Shown here piece by piece: positions 55,913 through 64,000 of a stretch of 64,000 bases of DNA. Positions within the stretch are counted from its first letter, which is position 1, and the number at the start of each line of letters is the position of its first letter. This DNA is from Mesorhizobium sp. AR07 (GTDB lineage Bacteria; Pseudomonadota; Alphaproteobacteria; Rhizobiales; Rhizobiaceae). A program made the position numbers and the translations under genes. The notes under the pieces are model-generated. The model was not told where the DNA came from. It did no database searches and worked only from the letters and a program-made list of their open reading frames with translations. Where the stretch lies: NCBI RefSeq assembly GCF_024746815.1, contig NZ_CP080525.1, forward strand, positions 1,426,001 to 1,490,000, given 5' to 3'.

Positions 55913-55999
55913 TCACATGGCTCCGATCCAGATCGCCATGGAAATGAGAAAGGTGCTCATGCAAACCAGTGAGACGACATCCTGAACCAGATCGGTCAT
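55913..55999 (-). CDS. 28-residue membrane peptide behind LexA boxes
   Basis: ATG 55999, strong AGGAGAG site 3-4 nt upstream, stop at 55913. Sequence features: an acidic start (MTDLVQDVV) and then one uninterrupted hydrophobic helix ending AIWIGAM; no charged residue after position 7. Promoter 56022-56056 has three LexA half-sites. This is the size and shape of SOS-induced inner-membrane peptides such as Caulobacter SidA, but sequence identity cannot be claimed. Real translation rests on the ribosome site and the regulatory context only. Confidence 0.6.
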   Translation of the reverse strand: MTDLVQDVVSLVCMSTFLISMAIWIGAM

Positions 56000-56021
56000 A
56001 ACTCTCTCCTGTTGTTGATAT

Positions 56022-56056
56022 GTTCGCAATTTGTTCTAATTTTGTTCGAATGTCAA
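56022..56056 (-). promoter_or_regulatory. LexA-type operator with -35 box for the mini-ORF
   Basis: GTTC occurs at 56022, 56033 and 56044, each separated by exactly 7 nt, so two overlapping GTTC-N7-GTTC boxes, the alphaproteobacterial LexA site. On the minus strand a perfect TTGACA lies at 56056-56051 just upstream, and the boxes cover the area where a -10 would sit (about CAAATT). LexA bound here would block the promoter, and DNA damage would release it. The rest of 56057-56207 shows nothing clear. Confidence 0.75.
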
Positions 56057-56207
56057 CGACCGGAATCCGGCAGTGTCCGGAATTTCCGGGCGATCAAATC
56101 GGCAGGGTTAAGAAAAGGTTGACGGGCGTGCGACAGCTGTGGATGGAGCGGAACGCGCTCTGGTGACGGGCTGTCCCCGAGCCCGCCATCGCTTGTCGAG
56201 ATTAAAG

Positions 56208-56897
56208 TCAGCCAGCGCCGAGCGGCACCACTTTGCCGTCAGCGAGCGTGACGCGCCGGTCCATGCGGGATGCCAGTTCGTGATTGTGGGTGGCGATCAG
56301 CGCGGCAAGGCCCGATTGCTTGACCAGCGCCGCCAGCGCCTCGAAGACATAAGACGCGGTGACGGGGTCGAGATTGCCGGTCGGCTCGTCCGCCAGCAGC
56401 ACCAGCGGCGCATTGGCGACCGCACGGGCAATGGCGACGCGCTGCTGCTCGCCGCCGGACAGTTCGGACGGCCTATGCTGCGCCCGCTTGCCGATCTGCA
56501 TGTAGTCGAGCAGTTGCGCCGCGCGTTCGGAGGCCTCCTTGCGGCTTAGCCCCTTGATCAGCTGCGGCATCATGATGTTTTCCAGCGCCGAGAATTCCGG
56601 CAGCAGGTGATGGAACTGATAGACGAAGCCGACATCGTTGCGGCGGATCGCCGTGCGCTCGTCGTCGGAGAGCCGCCCGCAGGCACGTCCGGCCAGGATG
56701 ACGTCGCCGGCGTCGGGACGCTCCAGCAGGCCGGCAGTGTGCAGCAGCGTCGACTTGCCGGTGCCCGACGGCGCCACCAGCGCCACCATCTCGCCGCGCT
56801 TCAGCGAGAAATCGGCGCCGTTGAGAATGGTGAGCTTGCGCGGCCCCTGGACATAGTGCCGCTCGACGCTCTTCAGCTCGATAATGGCCTCTGCCAT
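56208..56897 (-). CDS. lolD: Lipoprotein-release ABC transporter ATP-binding protein
   Basis: 229 residues from ATG 56897, overlapping the lolC stop. Walker [10 protein letters not shown] at 42-50, Q-loop [15 protein letters not shown] (the LolD/MacB type), signature [14 protein letters not shown], Walker [13 protein letters not shown]. It drives release of outer-membrane lipoproteins with the LolC/E membrane subunit. Confidence 0.93.
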   Translation of the reverse strand: MAEAIIELKSVERHYVQGPRKLTILNGADFSLKRGEMVALVAPSGTGKSTLLHTAGLLERPDAGDVILAGRACGRLSDDERTAIRRNDVGFVYQFHHLLPEFSALENIMMPQLIKGLSRKEASERAAQLLDYMQIGKRAQHRPSELSGGEQQRVAIARAVANAPLVLLADEPTGNLDPVTASYVFEALAALVKQSGLAALIATHNHELASRMDRRVTLADGKVVPLGAG

Positions 56898-58183
56898 CAC
56901 TCGTACCTCAAGGCTTCGACCGGATCGAGACGGGCGGCACGCCACGCCGGAAACACGGTTGCCAGGAACGACAGCCCGAGCGCCATCAGGATGACGTAGG
57001 TCGTCTCGCGTGGATCCATCTTCGCCGGCAACTGGCTGAGGAAATAGAGTTCCGGGTTGAACAGCACCTTGCCGGTCATCCAGGAGAAGAACTGGCGGAT
57101 CGATTCGATGTTGGTGCAGATCAGCACGCCGAGCAGCACGCCGGCGAGCGTGCCGGTCACGCCGATCGCAGCACCCGTCATCAGGAAGATGCGCAGGATG
57201 GCGCCGCGCGAAGCGCCCATGGTGCGCAGGATGGCGATGTCATGCCCCTTGTCCTTCACCAGCATGATCAGGCCGGAGATGATGTTGAGCGCCGCCACCA
57301 GGACGATCAGCGTCAGGATCATGAACATGACGTTGCGCTCGACCTGCAGGGCGGAGAAGAAGGTCTCGTTGCGCTGGCGCCAGTCGACCATGTCGATCGG
57401 CCGCTGCGCCGCCGCCTCCACCTTCGGTTTCAGCGCGTCGACATCGTCGGGATTGTCGACATAGATCTCGATCGTCTGCGCCCGGCCGTCCATGTTGAAA
57501 TAGGCCTGCGCTTCGGAGAACGGCATATAGACGATGGAGGTATCATATTCGGACATGCCGACTTCAAAAATCGCTGTGATCGGATAGCCCTTCATCCGCG
57601 GCGTGGTGCCAATCGGCGTCACGTCGCCGTCGGGCGAGATCAAGGTGATGGTGTCGCCGAGCGCCAGGCCGAGATTCTCGGCCATGCGCTTGCCGATGGC
57701 GACGCCCTCGCCTGTGTCGAAACCGGCGATCGAGCCCTGCTTGATGTTGGCCGCGACGATGGCGATCTTGCTGAGATCCTCACCACGGATGCCGCGCACC
57801 AGCGCACCGGTCCCACCGCCGACATTGCCTTGCGCCAGCACCTGGCCGTCGATCAAAGGGATGGCGTATTTGACGCCGGGCACGCCGTTGATGCGGCCGG
57901 CGACCTGCGCATAGTCCTCAAGCGGCGAATCGAGCGGCTGCACGATCAGATGGCCGTTGACGCCGAGAATGCGCGTCAACAGCTCCGCCCGAAAACCGTT
58001 CATCACCGCCATCACCACGATCAGCGTGGCGACCCCCAGCATGATGCCGAGGAAGGAGATCGAGGCGATCACCGAAATCACCGTCTCCTTGCGCCGCGAG
58101 CGCAGGTAGCGCCAGGCAACCATGCGCTCGAAGATGGAAAAGGGGCCGGCGCCCGCCGTTCTTGCCGCCACCGCTTCGCTCAT
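56897..58183 (-). CDS. lolC: Lipoprotein-release ABC transporter membrane subunit
   Basis: 428 residues. First helix [29 protein letters not shown] preceded by an [13 protein letters not shown] amphipathic start, a long periplasmic domain (about 70-275), then three helices ([18 protein letters not shown] and later). The end [17 protein letters not shown] is typical of LolC/E and MacB-like permeases. It likely serves as both LolC and LolE (homodimer), as in many alphaproteobacteria. ATG 58183 overlaps the proS stop. Confidence 0.9.
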   Translation of the reverse strand: MSEAVAARTAGAGPFSIFERMVAWRYLRSRRKETVISVIASISFLGIMLGVATLIVVMAVMNGFRAELLTRILGVNGHLIVQPLDSPLEDYAQVAGRINGVPGVKYAIPLIDGQVLAQGNVGGGTGALVRGIRGEDLSKIAIVAANIKQGSIAGFDTGEGVAIGKRMAENLGLALGDTITLISPDGDVTPIGTTPRMKGYPITAIFEVGMSEYDTSIVYMPFSEAQAYFNMDGRAQTIEIYVDNPDDVDALKPKVEAAAQRPIDMVDWRQRNETFFSALQVERNVMFMILTLIVLVAALNIISGLIMLVKDKGHDIAILRTMGASRGAILRIFLMTGAAIGVTGTLAGVLLGVLICTNIESIRQFFSWMTGKVLFNPELYFLSQLPAKMDPRETTYVILMALGLSFLATVFPAWRAARLDPVEALRYE

Positions 58184-59508
58184 GCGGCCGCTCCGAAGCG
58201 CTTTTTCACGTCGGCGATCGGCAGCGTCTCGCGCTCGCCGGTCCTGCGATTCTTGATCTCGACCTCGCCAGCGGCAACACCGCGCGGCCCGACGATCACT
58301 TGCCAAGGCAGGCCGATCAGATCGGCTGTGGCGAACTTGCCGCCCGGCCGCTGGTCGGTGTCGTCGTAGAGCACATCCTTGCCGGCGGCGACAAAGGCGG
58401 CATGCAGCTCGTCACAGACGCGGTCGCACTCCGCATCGCCCGCCTTCATGCTGATCAGCCCGATGTCGAACGGCGCCACCGCTTCCGGCCAGATGATGCC
58501 GTTGTCGTCATGGCTGGCTTCGATGATCGCCGCGACCAGGCGTGACGGGCCAATGCCGTAGGAGCCGCCGGAGACGAAATGGTCCTTGCCGTCGGGCCCG
58601 GTCACCTTGGCGCCCATCGGCTTGGAATATTTGTCCCCGAAATGGAAGATGTGACCAACCTCGATGCCGCGCGCCGAAACCTTGTCGTCTTCGCCGATCT
58701 TCGCCCAGGCCGCCTCGTCATGCATCTCATCGGTGGCGGCGTAGGGCGTCGTCCATGTCTTGACGATGTCGCCGATCTCGGCGTCGTTGGCGAAGTCGGT
58801 CTTCTCTCCGGGCACATCGAGCGAAAGATAATCGCGATGGCAGAAAACCTGGCTCTCGCCAGTGTCGGCGAGAATGATGAATTCATGGCTGAGATCGCCG
58901 CCGATCGGCCCGGTGTCGGCCCGCATCGGAATCGCTTGCAGGCCCATCCGCGTAAACGTCCTGAGATAGGACACGAACATCCTGTTGTAGGCCGCTTTTG
59001 CACCCTCGAAGTCGAGATCGAAGGAATAGGCATCCTTCATCAGGAATTCGCGTGAACGCATGACGCCGAAGCGCGGCCGCACTTCGTCGCGGAACTTCCA
59101 CTGGATGTGGTAGAGATTGAGCGGCAGGTCCTTGTAGGATTTCACATAGGCACGGACGATCTCGGTGACCACTTCCTCATTGGTCGGACCGTAGAGCATG
59201 TCGCGGTCCTGCCGGTCCTTGATGCGCAGCATCTCCTTGCCGTAATCGTCATAGCGGCCGCTTTCGCGCCACAGATCCGCCGACTGGATGGTCGGCATCA
59301 GGATTTCCAGCGCGCCGGCGCGGTTCTGCTCTTCGCGGATGATCCGGCAAACCTTGTCCAGCACCCGCTTGCCGAGTGGCAGCCACGAGAAACTGCCCTG
59401 CCCCTGCTGGCGGATCATGCCGGCACGCAGCATCAGCCGGTGCGAGACGATTTCGGCCTCGCGCGGATTTTCTTTGAGGATAGGCAGGAAGTAGCGCGAC
59501 AAACGCAT
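58180..59508 (-). CDS. proS: Proline--tRNA ligase
   Basis: 442 residues, the short bacterial (alphaproteobacterial) form without the editing insertion. Class II motifs: [24 protein letters not shown] near the start, [33 protein letters not shown] (motif 2), and [19 protein letters not shown] (motif 3). C-terminal anticodon-binding domain from about 340 ([22 protein letters not shown]). First gene of proS-lolC-lolD. Confidence 0.96.
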   Translation of the reverse strand: MRLSRYFLPILKENPREAEIVSHRLMLRAGMIRQQGQGSFSWLPLGKRVLDKVCRIIREEQNRAGALEILMPTIQSADLWRESGRYDDYGKEMLRIKDRQDRDMLYGPTNEEVVTEIVRAYVKSYKDLPLNLYHIQWKFRDEVRPRFGVMRSREFLMKDAYSFDLDFEGAKAAYNRMFVSYLRTFTRMGLQAIPMRADTGPIGGDLSHEFIILADTGESQVFCHRDYLSLDVPGEKTDFANDAEIGDIVKTWTTPYAATDEMHDEAAWAKIGEDDKVSARGIEVGHIFHFGDKYSKPMGAKVTGPDGKDHFVSGGSYGIGPSRLVAAIIEASHDDNGIIWPEAVAPFDIGLISMKAGDAECDRVCDELHAAFVAAGKDVLYDDTDQRPGGKFATADLIGLPWQVIVGPRGVAAGEVEIKNRRTGERETLPIADVKKRFGAAA

Positions 59509-59692
59509 GGACTGGTCCGTGAGTGAGGATGGCCGCGCTGGAATCGGCGCGGCACGGGCTTGCTTGCCCCGGCTTCATAGCCATTTCATGGCGGAATGGA
59601 AACCCGGCGAAGCGGGTACATTGGCGCCCTCGTGCCCGGAACCCTTTCGTTCCTTGGATCGTGTCACTCCGGCTTGCCTGAGCCGGAAAGCC

Positions 59693-62224
59693 GTGGGACC
59701 CTGTCGGCTTGGCTGGATTGGGTCATTGCGGTTTTTCCTGGCGGTCATCCTGGGGATCTTTTTCGTCTCGGCAGCCCATGCCGAGCGGCGGGTCGCGCTC
59801 ATCATAGCGGCCGACGACTATCGGATCGTGCGTCCGCTGAAGAACGCGGTGAACGATAGCCGCACGATCGAAGTGGCGCTGAAAAAACTCGGGTTCGACG
59901 TCACCACCGAAGCGAACCGCGACTTGAAACGTATGCGCCGCGCGCTGGAGGACTTTCGCGACGAAGCGGCCGGAGCGGATGTCGCGCTGATCTATTTCTC
60001 GGGCCATGGCGTCGAGATTGCGGGCGACAACCGTCTTCTTCCGATCGATGCCGATCCGTCTTCGCTCGACCGGTTGAAGGCCACAAGTCTTCCGCTCGAA
60101 GAGGTGCGTGAGACAGTGACCGCGGTCGGCAGGATCGGCCTCGTGGTGCTCGATGCTTGTCGCAACGATCCTTTTGGCCAATCGGGAGACAGTCAGCCTG
60201 GCGAAGGACGCGGCGTGGTGTCCATCGCGCCAGAGGTGAAAGCCGAGATCAAGCCAGGGCTTGGCCGCATGGGGCGCGCGGAAAATGTACTGTTCGCCTT
60301 CTCTGCGGCGCCCGGTCAGACAGCCTCTGACGGCGCATCCGACAATTCCGAGTTTTCCGCCGCATTGGCCAAGTTTCTGCCCACGGACGGGCTGGAAATA
60401 CGCTCCGTGCTGACGCTGGTGCAGCAGCAGGTCTACGATCTGTCGCGCGGCAGACAGCTTCCCTATGTCGAGAGCGGCTTGCCACAGCTTTTCTTCGCCG
60501 CGCAAGCCAGCAAGGACGCCCTGCCCGAACGCGATCGGCTACTGCTCGCCATGGCTGACGTCACGCCAGACTTGCGCATCGAGGTCGAGGCGGTGGCGGC
60601 CAATGCCGACATGCCGCTGGCGCCGCTATACGCCGCGCTTATCACCTCCGACGGCAAGGCGATGGCGCCAAGGCTGCGCCACCAGAAACTCCAGGAAGCT
60701 GCCGACGCCTTCACAAAGGTCAGGGCCGATTTGCGCAACTTCGCCTCCTCCGATCCGCAGGTGACGGCATTGCGCCAACAGGCCGAAGCGCAATTGGCAC
60801 TCGGGTCGTTCGACGAGGCACGTGCACTGCTTGGCAAGGCGGCGGACATCGACGGCAAATCTCGCGACGATCTGAAAAACCGCTTCATCGAGCGTACGCT
60901 GTCGGAGGCAACGACGTATTATCTCACTGGCGGCGCCTCGCAGGCGCAATTGCGTTACGACCTCGCCATCCAGGACTTTCGCAAGGCGGTGGCGCTTTAC
61001 GCTGATGTCGATGGTTTCCAAATACCGGACGACGCGCGCTACCAGCAGACACTGTCCTGGGAACTGATCGGCACATTGGAAACGACCGTCGGCAATTTGC
61101 AGGAAGCTGGCAAAGCGTACGATTCCATGGTCCGGTCGGCTGAGAAACGGGCGGCGGCCGAGCCCGACAAGATCGACCACCAGCGCGACCTTGTCGTGGC
61201 GCGGAACAAGGTGGCCGACGTCAAGAAGGCGAAGGGCGATATCCCCGGTGCGATCGCTCTTTACGAGCAGGCGCTCACCACGATGAAGGCTGTCCTCGAA
61301 AAGGAGCCTACGCTCGGCTATCTGCGCGACTACGCCGTCTGCTTCAACCGCATCGGCGATGCCATGCGGGTATCGGGCGACGGCCCCGGTGCGCTGGCGA
61401 ACTACCGTTCGGCGCTGAAGGTGGCCGAATTCCTGGTCGAGAAAGCGCCGGACGACAACAGCTTTCGGCGCGACCTTTCCGTCAGCCATTCCAAGGTCGG
61501 GCTGGCGCTCAGGCTGACCAACGAGCTGGAAAGCTCGATCGCCGAATATGAAGCGTCCTTGCAGATCACCGAGGCACTGGCGAAGAAGATGCCGGACGAC
61601 GCCGAACTGCAGCGTGACATTACCGTCAGCCTCACCGCTATCGGCGACCTGCAGCGGCTGACCGGGCACAACGAAAAAGCTTTCGAACCCTACCAGCGCA
61701 GCGTCGATATCGCGCAGAAGCTGGTGGCGCGGGACCCCGGCAACACACTATGGCGGCGTGATCTCGAGCTTGCCCTGGGCAAGATAGCCGACGCCCGCGC
61801 CGAGGCTGGAGACCTTGATGGATCGCTCGCCGACCGCCGTTCCGCGCAGGCCATTGCGGAATACCTGGCCGAACTCGACCCCGACAATGCCGAATGGCAG
61901 CGCGACCTTGCAGTAGGCCACAACCGCATCGGCGATGTGCTGATGGCCAAGGGGGACAAAATCGGCGCGGCTGCCGAATACCAAGCCGGTTTCGTGATCG
62001 CCAACACGCAGTTGCAAGCCGACCCGGGCAATGCACAGCGCACGGTCGATGCCGCCTTCAGCCGCTACAAGCTGGCAATCGCCGGTGTTGACCCTTCGAG
62101 AAATTTCAAAGCGGCGCTGACCATGCTAACCGGCTTGAAATCGCAAGGACGCCTGCCGGGTGCCAACGAAGGCTGGATCGGCATGGTCGAGAAAGCGATG
62201 GCTACGGCCGGTCTCGCAAAATAG
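59693..62224 (+). CDS. Secreted caspase-fold (C14) protein with TPR repeats
   Basis: 843 residues from GTG 59693 (GGAAAG site), which places a signal peptide (RFFLAVILGIFFVSAAHA) at the N-terminus; ATG 59588 is an alternative. The caspase-like domain has His105 in FSGHG and Cys156 in DACRNDPF, both catalytic positions present. From about residue 380 on come helical repeats of 48-50 residues; several share xRDLxVxxNxxGDxxxxxG, as in QRDLAVGHNRIGDVLMAKG. Predicted periplasmic. Partner proteins are unknown; the repeats probably bind a substrate or partner. Confidence 0.82.
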   Translation: MGPCRLGWIGSLRFFLAVILGIFFVSAAHAERRVALIIAADDYRIVRPLKNAVNDSRTIEVALKKLGFDVTTEANRDLKRMRRALEDFRDEAAGADVALIYFSGHGVEIAGDNRLLPIDADPSSLDRLKATSLPLEEVRETVTAVGRIGLVVLDACRNDPFGQSGDSQPGEGRGVVSIAPEVKAEIKPGLGRMGRAENVLFAFSAAPGQTASDGASDNSEFSAALAKFLPTDGLEIRSVLTLVQQQVYDLSRGRQLPYVESGLPQLFFAAQASKDALPERDRLLLAMADVTPDLRIEVEAVAANADMPLAPLYAALITSDGKAMAPRLRHQKLQEAADAFTKVRADLRNFASSDPQVTALRQQAEAQLALGSFDEARALLGKAADIDGKSRDDLKNRFIERTLSEATTYYLTGGASQAQLRYDLAIQDFRKAVALYADVDGFQIPDDARYQQTLSWELIGTLETTVGNLQEAGKAYDSMVRSAEKRAAAEPDKIDHQRDLVVARNKVADVKKAKGDIPGAIALYEQALTTMKAVLEKEPTLGYLRDYAVCFNRIGDAMRVSGDGPGALANYRSALKVAEFLVEKAPDDNSFRRDLSVSHSKVGLALRLTNELESSIAEYEASLQITEALAKKMPDDAELQRDITVSLTAIGDLQRLTGHNEKAFEPYQRSVDIAQKLVARDPGNTLWRRDLELALGKIADARAEAGDLDGSLADRRSAQAIAEYLAELDPDNAEWQRDLAVGHNRIGDVLMAKGDKIGAAAEYQAGFVIANTQLQADPGNAQRTVDAAFSRYKLAIAGVDPSRNFKAALTMLTGLKSQGRLPGANEGWIGMVEKAMATAGLAK

Positions 62225-62441
62225 CTTCCAGCCGGTGGTGCGAGAGAGCCGAACCCCTTCGGGGATCGGCGTCCCAATTCTTTGCGCGCGTCAACTCAGG
62301 AAGGCTGGAAGGCTCAGTCGATCCCTACTGGTCGTTTCCCAAGCAAAGCCTGCCACACTATTGTGCAGTGCAGCACGAGAATGCCCGTTTCAGGGCAAAA
62401 TTCTTCGTGACATTTTCATTCGCCTTAGGCTAGTGTGCCTC

Positions 62442-62591
62442 GATAACCGAGAGGGTAGAGAAAAATCTGCTCTCCTACGCGGTCAAAGTCTTGGGAGGAT
62501 GCGATCTAGGCGCGGTTACTCGCTGCCACCGGAAACCGGAAACAGATCGGACGCGTTTAAATTGCAAGGCCTCGTGCCTTGCTTTTTTTTT
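62442..62591 (+). ncRNA. Candidate small RNA ending in an intrinsic terminator
   Basis: A strong terminator (62564-62591) closes a 500-nt gap with no gene on + strand reading toward it; the caspase gene ended 340 nt earlier. A promoter-like pair (GTGACA at 62407-62412, 17 nt, CTAGTG at 62430-62435) would start an RNA near 62442. The interior can fold (GAGGGTAGAG with CTCTCCTAC; CCGG pairs). I do not recognise a known family. Start is approximate. The rest of 62225-62440 and 62592-62725 holds no clear feature apart from a short GCCC/GGGC hairpin at 62379-62406. Confidence 0.45.
62564..62591 (+). terminator. Strong intrinsic terminator
   Basis: Stem GCAAGGC (62564-62570) and GCCTTGC (62576-62582), a 5-nt loop and nine T residues (62583-62591). 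Points to a plus-strand transcript ending here, either read-through from the caspase gene or the candidate sRNA. Confidence 0.88.
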
Positions 62592-62725
62592 GCAAACATC
62601 TGGTTAGCGCCAAAGGTTGACAAACGACATGACCATGCGTCAACCAGCGCAAGGTCAGAATCGCAGCGAGCCTTCAGGCGATATCGTGTCGATCTCGAAT
62701 GTGCTGAAGCTCGGGCCTGAACGGT

Positions 62726-63010
62726 CTATTTCGTTGGGGTCTGACCGAATTCCGGAATGATGTGCGGAACCTCGTCGAGGCTGTACCCCAACCCTTTCGT
62801 CAAGCCATAGAAAATGCCCATGATTACCGCCGTGGCGACGGTCGTTCGCAGGACGGCGCGCAGCATATGCGGGCCGCGCGGTGCACTTGGAACCGTGCCC
62901 AGCGTCACGTCGTGATCGTCGTCCTGTGTCCTGACGCTGAACGGCAGCACGACGAACAGCACGATCCACCAGGTGGCGAAGAAAAGTGCGGTGAACGAAA
63001 CCCAGCTCAT
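62726..63010 (-). CDS. DUF1467 family membrane protein
   Basis: 94 residues with two hydrophobic segments: the first (MSWVSFTALFFATWWIVLFVVLPF) followed by an acidic loop with DDDHD, the second at VLRTTVATAVIMGIFYGL. That WWxVLFxxLPFxxR start is the DUF1467 pattern seen next to mce and rnj in Rhizobiales. Function unknown. Start overlaps the mce stop as ATGA. Confidence 0.87.
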   Translation of the reverse strand: MSWVSFTALFFATWWIVLFVVLPFSVRTQDDDHDVTLGTVPSAPRGPHMLRAVLRTTVATAVIMGIFYGLTKGLGYSLDEVPHIIPEFGQTPTK

Positions 63011-63411
63011 GATTGCTCCAGTTCGATCAGCGTGCCGAAGAAATCCTTCGGATGCAGGAACAGCACCGGCTTGCCATGCGCCCCGGTCTTCGGGTTGCCG
63101 TCACCCAGCACGCGCGCGCCGGCAGCCTTGAGCTGGTCACGCGCTGCCAGGATATCGTCGACCTCGTAGCAGAGATGGTGCATGCCGCCGGACGGGTTTT
63201 TCTCCAGGAAGGCGGCGATCGGCGAGCCCTCGCCCAACGGCTCCAGAAGTTCGATCTTGGTGTTGCCGACATTGACGAACACCACGGTGACGCCGTGCTC
63301 CGGCAGTGCCTGAGGCTCCGTCACTTCGGCGCCGAGCGTGTTGCGATAGGCGGCAACGGCGGCAGTCAGATCCGGCACGGCAAGCGCGACATGGTTCAGG
63401 CGTCCGAGCAT
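63007..63411 (-). CDS. mce: Methylmalonyl-CoA epimerase
   Basis: 134 residues, glyoxalase/VOC fold. MLGRLNHVALAVPDL (metal His), TKIELLEPLGEGSPIAAFLEKN, GGMHHLCYEVDDI (His) and the final GTLIELEQ (Glu) carry the metal ligands. It interconverts (2R)- and (2S)-methylmalonyl-CoA on the way from propionyl-CoA to succinyl-CoA by the B12-dependent mutase. Between rnj and DUF1467. Confidence 0.95.
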   Translation of the reverse strand: MLGRLNHVALAVPDLTAAVAAYRNTLGAEVTEPQALPEHGVTVVFVNVGNTKIELLEPLGEGSPIAAFLEKNPSGGMHHLCYEVDDILAARDQLKAAGARVLGDGNPKTGAHGKPVLFLHPKDFFGTLIELEQS

Positions 63412-63423
63412 GGGCTTTCCTCA

Positions 63424-63523
63424 GGGCAGTAAGGCAATAGGGCAGTAGGGAAGAATCTGACGTTCTGACGTAATGCGCCGCATCCTTGTCCCCTACCGCC
63501 CTACTGCCCTACTCCCTTATTCC
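63424..63523. repeat. Inverted repeat in the rnj-mce spacer
   Basis: Left arm GGGCAGTAAGGCAATAGGGC (63424-63443, continuing AGTAGGG) and right arm with CCCTACCGCCCTACTGCCC (63491-63509) and further CCTTATTCCCC are imperfect complements built of a GGGCAGTAxGG unit. Stem with about 40-nt loop; fills the 120-nt spacer. Confidence 0.6.
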
Positions 63524-63531
63524 CCTGTTCG

Positions 63532-64000
63532 TCACCTTGTGACGAACACCGTCACCAGCGGCTTCTTGCCCCAGGCTTCGTTGGCGGCGCCGCGCACGGC
63601 GCGCCGTACCGCTTCTTGCACCATGTCGAGGTCTTTTCGGCGCTGGCGGGGGATCGAGTCCACCGCGCCGACCGCCGCATCGATCATCAGATCCTCGAGC
63701 GTCTCGCCGCTGGCATCGGCCTCGGCGACACCGATGGCGACCAGATCGGGATCGCCGGCGAGTTCATATTTGTCGTCGAGCACGACATTGACCGCGACAT
63801 GGCCGGCAAAGGACAGTTTGCGCCGGTCACGAATGCCCATCGCCTGATCGGTGCCGATCAAATTGCCGTCCTTGTAGATGCGGCCGAACGGCACCTGGTC
63901 GATGATGGTGGCTGGTCCGGGTGCAAGCCGCAGCATGTCGCCGTCGCGCACCTGCGCCACCTGGCCGATGCCGGAGGTCGACATCAGCGACCCCTGCGCC
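63532..64000 (-). CDS. rnj: Ribonuclease J, C-terminal part
   Basis: The 3' 156 codons; the frame is open at the window edge. The visible part (GIGQVAQVRDGDMLRLAPG, DQVPFGRIYKDGNLIG, DRRKLSFAGHVAVNVVL and the tail DLDMVQEAVRRAVRGAANEAWGKKP) is the C-terminal domain of RNase J, a 5'-3' exo/endonuclease for mRNA and rRNA. The metallo-beta-lactamase domain lies beyond 64000. Gene order rnj-mce-DUF1467 supports the call. Confidence 0.9.
   Translation of the reverse strand, partial: AQGSLMSTSGIGQVAQVRDGDMLRLAPGPATIIDQVPFGRIYKDGNLIGTDQAMGIRDRRKLSFAGHVAVNVVLDDKYELAGDPDLVAIGVAEADASGETLEDLMIDAAVGAVDSIPRQRRKDLDMVQEAVRRAVRGAANEAWGKKPLVTVFVTR

Noticed and set aside
62160..62720. 186-codon frame after the caspase gene
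   Set aside because: Overlaps the caspase 3' end and runs through the terminator at 62564; no family, mixed composition.

Overview
The window looks like chromosomal DNA of a Mesorhizobium-type alphaproteobacterium (Rhizobiales, Phyllobacteriaceae). Reasons: high GC, a heterotetrameric sarcosine oxidase, CbtA/CbtB cobalt genes behind a B12 riboswitch, an alphaproteobacterial LexA motif (GTTC-N7-GTTC), short GC-rich inverted-repeat elements between operons, and gene orders such as lolD-lolC-proS and rnj-mce-DUF1467. All identifications are by reading; no database search was run.

Layout. (a) 1-5.2 kb, minus: an operon with a HAD-UbiA fusion, a DprE1-like FAD oxidase, a small EamA/SMR transporter, an SDR and a class III aminotransferase; it resembles a polyprenyl-phosphoribose/arabinose pathway. 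(b) 5.4-8.4 kb, minus: a small exported protein and a large MscS channel. (c) 8.6-13.9 kb: soxBDAG. (d) 14-16.2 kb: an MFS exporter and a nitroreductase. (e) 16.3-23.1 kb: an XRE-cupin regulator with a regularly spaced palindromic operator array, then two dimethylglycine/sarcosine-dehydrogenase-like flavoproteins flanking an aminotransferase. (f) 23.2-31.7 kb: a NitT/TauT-type ABC importer, a CodA-like deaminase, a GlcD-like oxidase and two quinone reductases (one frameshifted) on minus; RidA-like and creatininase-family genes diverge on plus. (g) 31.7-37.0 kb: cobalamin genes (PTP-cobC, cobD, cbtB-cbtA-cobP-cobO) with a cobalamin riboswitch. (h) 37.2-41.4 kb: Rieske oxygenase, frameshifted MFS gene, DUF1624 and ICMT-like genes. 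(i) 41.5-42.8 kb: an IS481-type element inside an intergenic repeat. (j) 43-46 kb: MerR regulator, mgtE, and a LuxR-type protein with a degenerate receiver. (k) 46.2-52.9 kb: serine-cycle segment sgaA-mcl-mtkA-mtkB and a third dimethylglycine-dehydrogenase-like gene. (l) 53.2-64 kb: tRNA-Leu(GAG), lipB, an SRPBCC-M50 fusion, a 28-codon membrane peptide behind LexA boxes, lolD-lolC-proS, a caspase-TPR protein, a possible sRNA, DUF1467, mce and rnj (partial).

A metabolic theme runs through c, e, f, h and k. A Rieske N-demethylase candidate, three covalent-flavin N-methylglycine dehydrogenase homologues and sarcosine oxidase would strip methyl groups from betaine-type compounds to glycine and methylene-tetrahydrofolate. 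The serine-glyoxylate aminotransferase, malyl-CoA lyase and malate thiokinase could then handle the serine and glyoxylate formed. The strongest candidates for new biology are the LexA-controlled mini-ORF at 55913-55999, the operator array at 16274-16385, the putative prenyl-phosphopentose operon, and the sRNA-like unit near 62.5 kb. Two frameshifts (about 23507 and 39110) may be real decay or sequencing errors.
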